A DNA stretch of 7,579 nt. Origin: Candidatus Omnitrophota bacterium. Its GTDB lineage: Bacteria; Omnitrophota; Gorgyraeia; 2-01-FULL-45-10. This document shows, in pieces, positions 6,836 to 7,579 of this stretch; the stretch's first letter is position 1; each line of letters starts with the position of its first letter. Location: contig JAPLMG010000030.1 in assembly GCA_026387165.1 (NCBI GenBank), positions 1 through 7,579 of the forward strand, read 5' to 3'. Under the pieces are notes generated by a model that saw nothing but the letters and a program-made list of their open reading frames with translations, searched no databases and had not been told where the DNA came from. The translations under genes and the position numbers were made by a program.

Positions 6836-7069
6836 ATGAGTAAAAAAATAAAGATACCGCCGAAAAGTTTTTGGGACGACGATAGATGGGCCCATGAAAA
6901 CTATCAAACATTGCTTAAAATGTACGCTAATAAGTGGGTAGCTATATTTAATTGTAGCGTTATTTGCGCCAATGAGGATTTGAGGCACGTTAAGAACTTC
7001 TTGAATAAAAAATTCAAAGGCAAGACCGTCCCACTATTACGCATCGAAGACGCGTCGCATGTCTACTAA
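6836..7069 (+). CDS. Small DUF5678-like protein
   Basis: A 77-residue soluble protein without a signal peptide or membrane segment. The centre, NKWVAIFNCSVICANEDLRHVKNFLNKKF (about 32-60, read as two pieces: a beta-hairpin then a helix), follows the pattern WVAxxxGxVVAxGxDLxxLxxxA that I associate with DUF5678. The conserved glycine after the first strand is replaced by N39-C40. The N-terminus is basic and then acidic (SFWDDDRW), and the C-terminus PLLRIEDASHVY looks like a final short strand. It has the best promoter and ribosome binding site in the window and overlaps the downstream protease gene by 11 bases, so the two are almost certainly co-translated. Biochemical function is unknown; it may be a partner or substrate of the protease. 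The family assignment is from memory of the pattern and is moderate. Confidence 0.72.
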   Translation: MSKKIKIPPKSFWDDDRWAHENYQTLLKMYANKWVAIFNCSVICANEDLRHVKNFLNKKFKGKTVPLLRIEDASHVY

Positions 7070-7505
7070 GATACAACTTCACTATTCACAAGCCCTAGAT
7101 ATCGATCTTCTCGAGAAAAATGTAGAGGTTTGGTTCAGGCGATTAACCGTCCAGGTTGTGTTTGGGAAGCAAAAAGACTTTAGCCGGCCATATGAGGCAA
7201 TAGTAGATACGGGAGCTCCAGTATCGATTATCCCGCCGGCTATTTGGCAAGACTGCGAAAAAGAGATCATTGGTCAATATAAGATCAGAGGGCTGGTTCC
7301 CAAAAAAGATGCTTATATAGATGTGAAGATAGCGAATATTAGTTGCGTTTTATTTGATGAACATAACGCCTCCGGCGTCTTAGCCATAAAAGCATACCTG
7401 AGCATGGAACCTAACGTCCCACTAGTTCTTGGTTTTGAAGGTTTTCTATCCAAGGCCAAGCTTTATAGCGATTTTCAGGCAAAACAAGGATATATAGACA
7501 TATAA
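7059..7505 (+). CDS. Retropepsin-like (clan AA) aspartic protease
   Basis: A 148-residue soluble protein carrying one aspartic-protease motif, EAIVDTGAPVSIIP (46-59), with catalytic D50 in D-T-G-A followed by the hydrophobic strand typical of retropepsins. The later segment VPLVLGFEGFLSKAKL (120-135) matches the second conserved region (LLG.xFL) that packs against the active site in clan AA enzymes. Having one DTG motif per chain, it should act as a homodimer. There is no signal peptide, so it is probably cytoplasmic. The first ATG at 7059 overlaps the end of the DUF5678-like gene by 11 bases, implying translational coupling. Substrates are unknown; the co-encoded small protein is the obvious candidate partner. 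The fold call is well supported by the motif; actual proteolysis is an inference. Confidence 0.85.
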   Translation: MSTKIQLHYSQALDIDLLEKNVEVWFRRLTVQVVFGKQKDFSRPYEAIVDTGAPVSIIPPAIWQDCEKEIIGQYKIRGLVPKKDAYIDVKIANISCVLFDEHNASGVLAIKAYLSMEPNVPLVLGFEGFLSKAKLYSDFQAKQGYIDI

Positions 7506-7579
7506 AAAATCACTGCTGTCCAAATTAGCGTTTTACCCTCGACGGAAAAGGCATTTTGAGATTCGATCTTTGCATACCC
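7506..7579. other. Unassigned right edge
   Basis: 74 bases with no promoter, terminator or RNA that I can support. On the minus strand a frame is open from the window edge to a TAA at 7525-7527 (ending in LKMPFPSRVKR), which could be the tail of a gene outside the window, but 17 codons are too few to judge. Confidence 0.3.

Noticed and set aside
7506..7579. End of an insertion sequence or of a minus-strand gene at the right edge
   Set aside because: Only 17 codons are open to the edge and no terminal inverted repeat or partner end is in the window.

Overview
The window reads as a chromosomal segment of an uncultured, probably Gram-negative-type bacterium. A sigma-54 gene, membrane sugar-nucleotide enzymes, heavy use of AGG/AGA/CGG arginine codons, and GGGACGG-type palindromes all remind me of Candidatus Omnitrophota or a neighbouring lineage. 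That placement rests on memory and style, not on a search, and is held loosely.

Left part (61-4971): a plus-strand surface-glycan cluster. It starts with a DegT/DnrJ/EryC1/StrS sugar aminotransferase that has lost an internal C-terminal segment and its reading frame near 1080. It continues with a membrane-anchored nucleotide-sugar 4,6-dehydratase of the WbpM/FlaA1/CapD type. It ends with a polytopic GT-C (GT39/PMT-like) glycosyltransferase. A 4,6-dehydratase makes a 4-keto-6-deoxy nucleotide sugar and a DegT enzyme aminates the 4-keto group, so the first two genes are a natural pair for an amino-dideoxy sugar. The GT-C enzyme would use polyprenyl-linked sugars. The most unusual feature is a complete response-regulator receiver domain fused to the dehydratase C-terminus, with all phosphorylation residues present. 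A 16-codon mini-ORF bridges the dehydratase and the glycosyltransferase with ATGA overlaps at both ends.

Middle (4972-5260): a gene-free stretch with an ATTGAGTA/ATTGAGTATA tandem repeat and three copies of a 16-bp sequence. The first copy contains the glycosyltransferase stop codon. A weak promoter candidate and a ribosome binding site precede rpoN.

Right part: rpoN (sigma-54, 5261-6655) is complete from Region I to the RpoN box, but none of its common neighbours (lptB, hpf, ptsN) is in view. Just after it lies a large nested palindrome (6671-6773). Then comes a very good sigma-70 promoter driving a compact two-gene unit: a small DUF5678-like protein overlapping by 11 bases a retropepsin-like (clan AA) aspartic protease. 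The last 74 bases hold nothing I can assign.

The best candidates for something undescribed are the receiver-domain/sugar-dehydratase fusion and the DUF5678-like/retropepsin pair.
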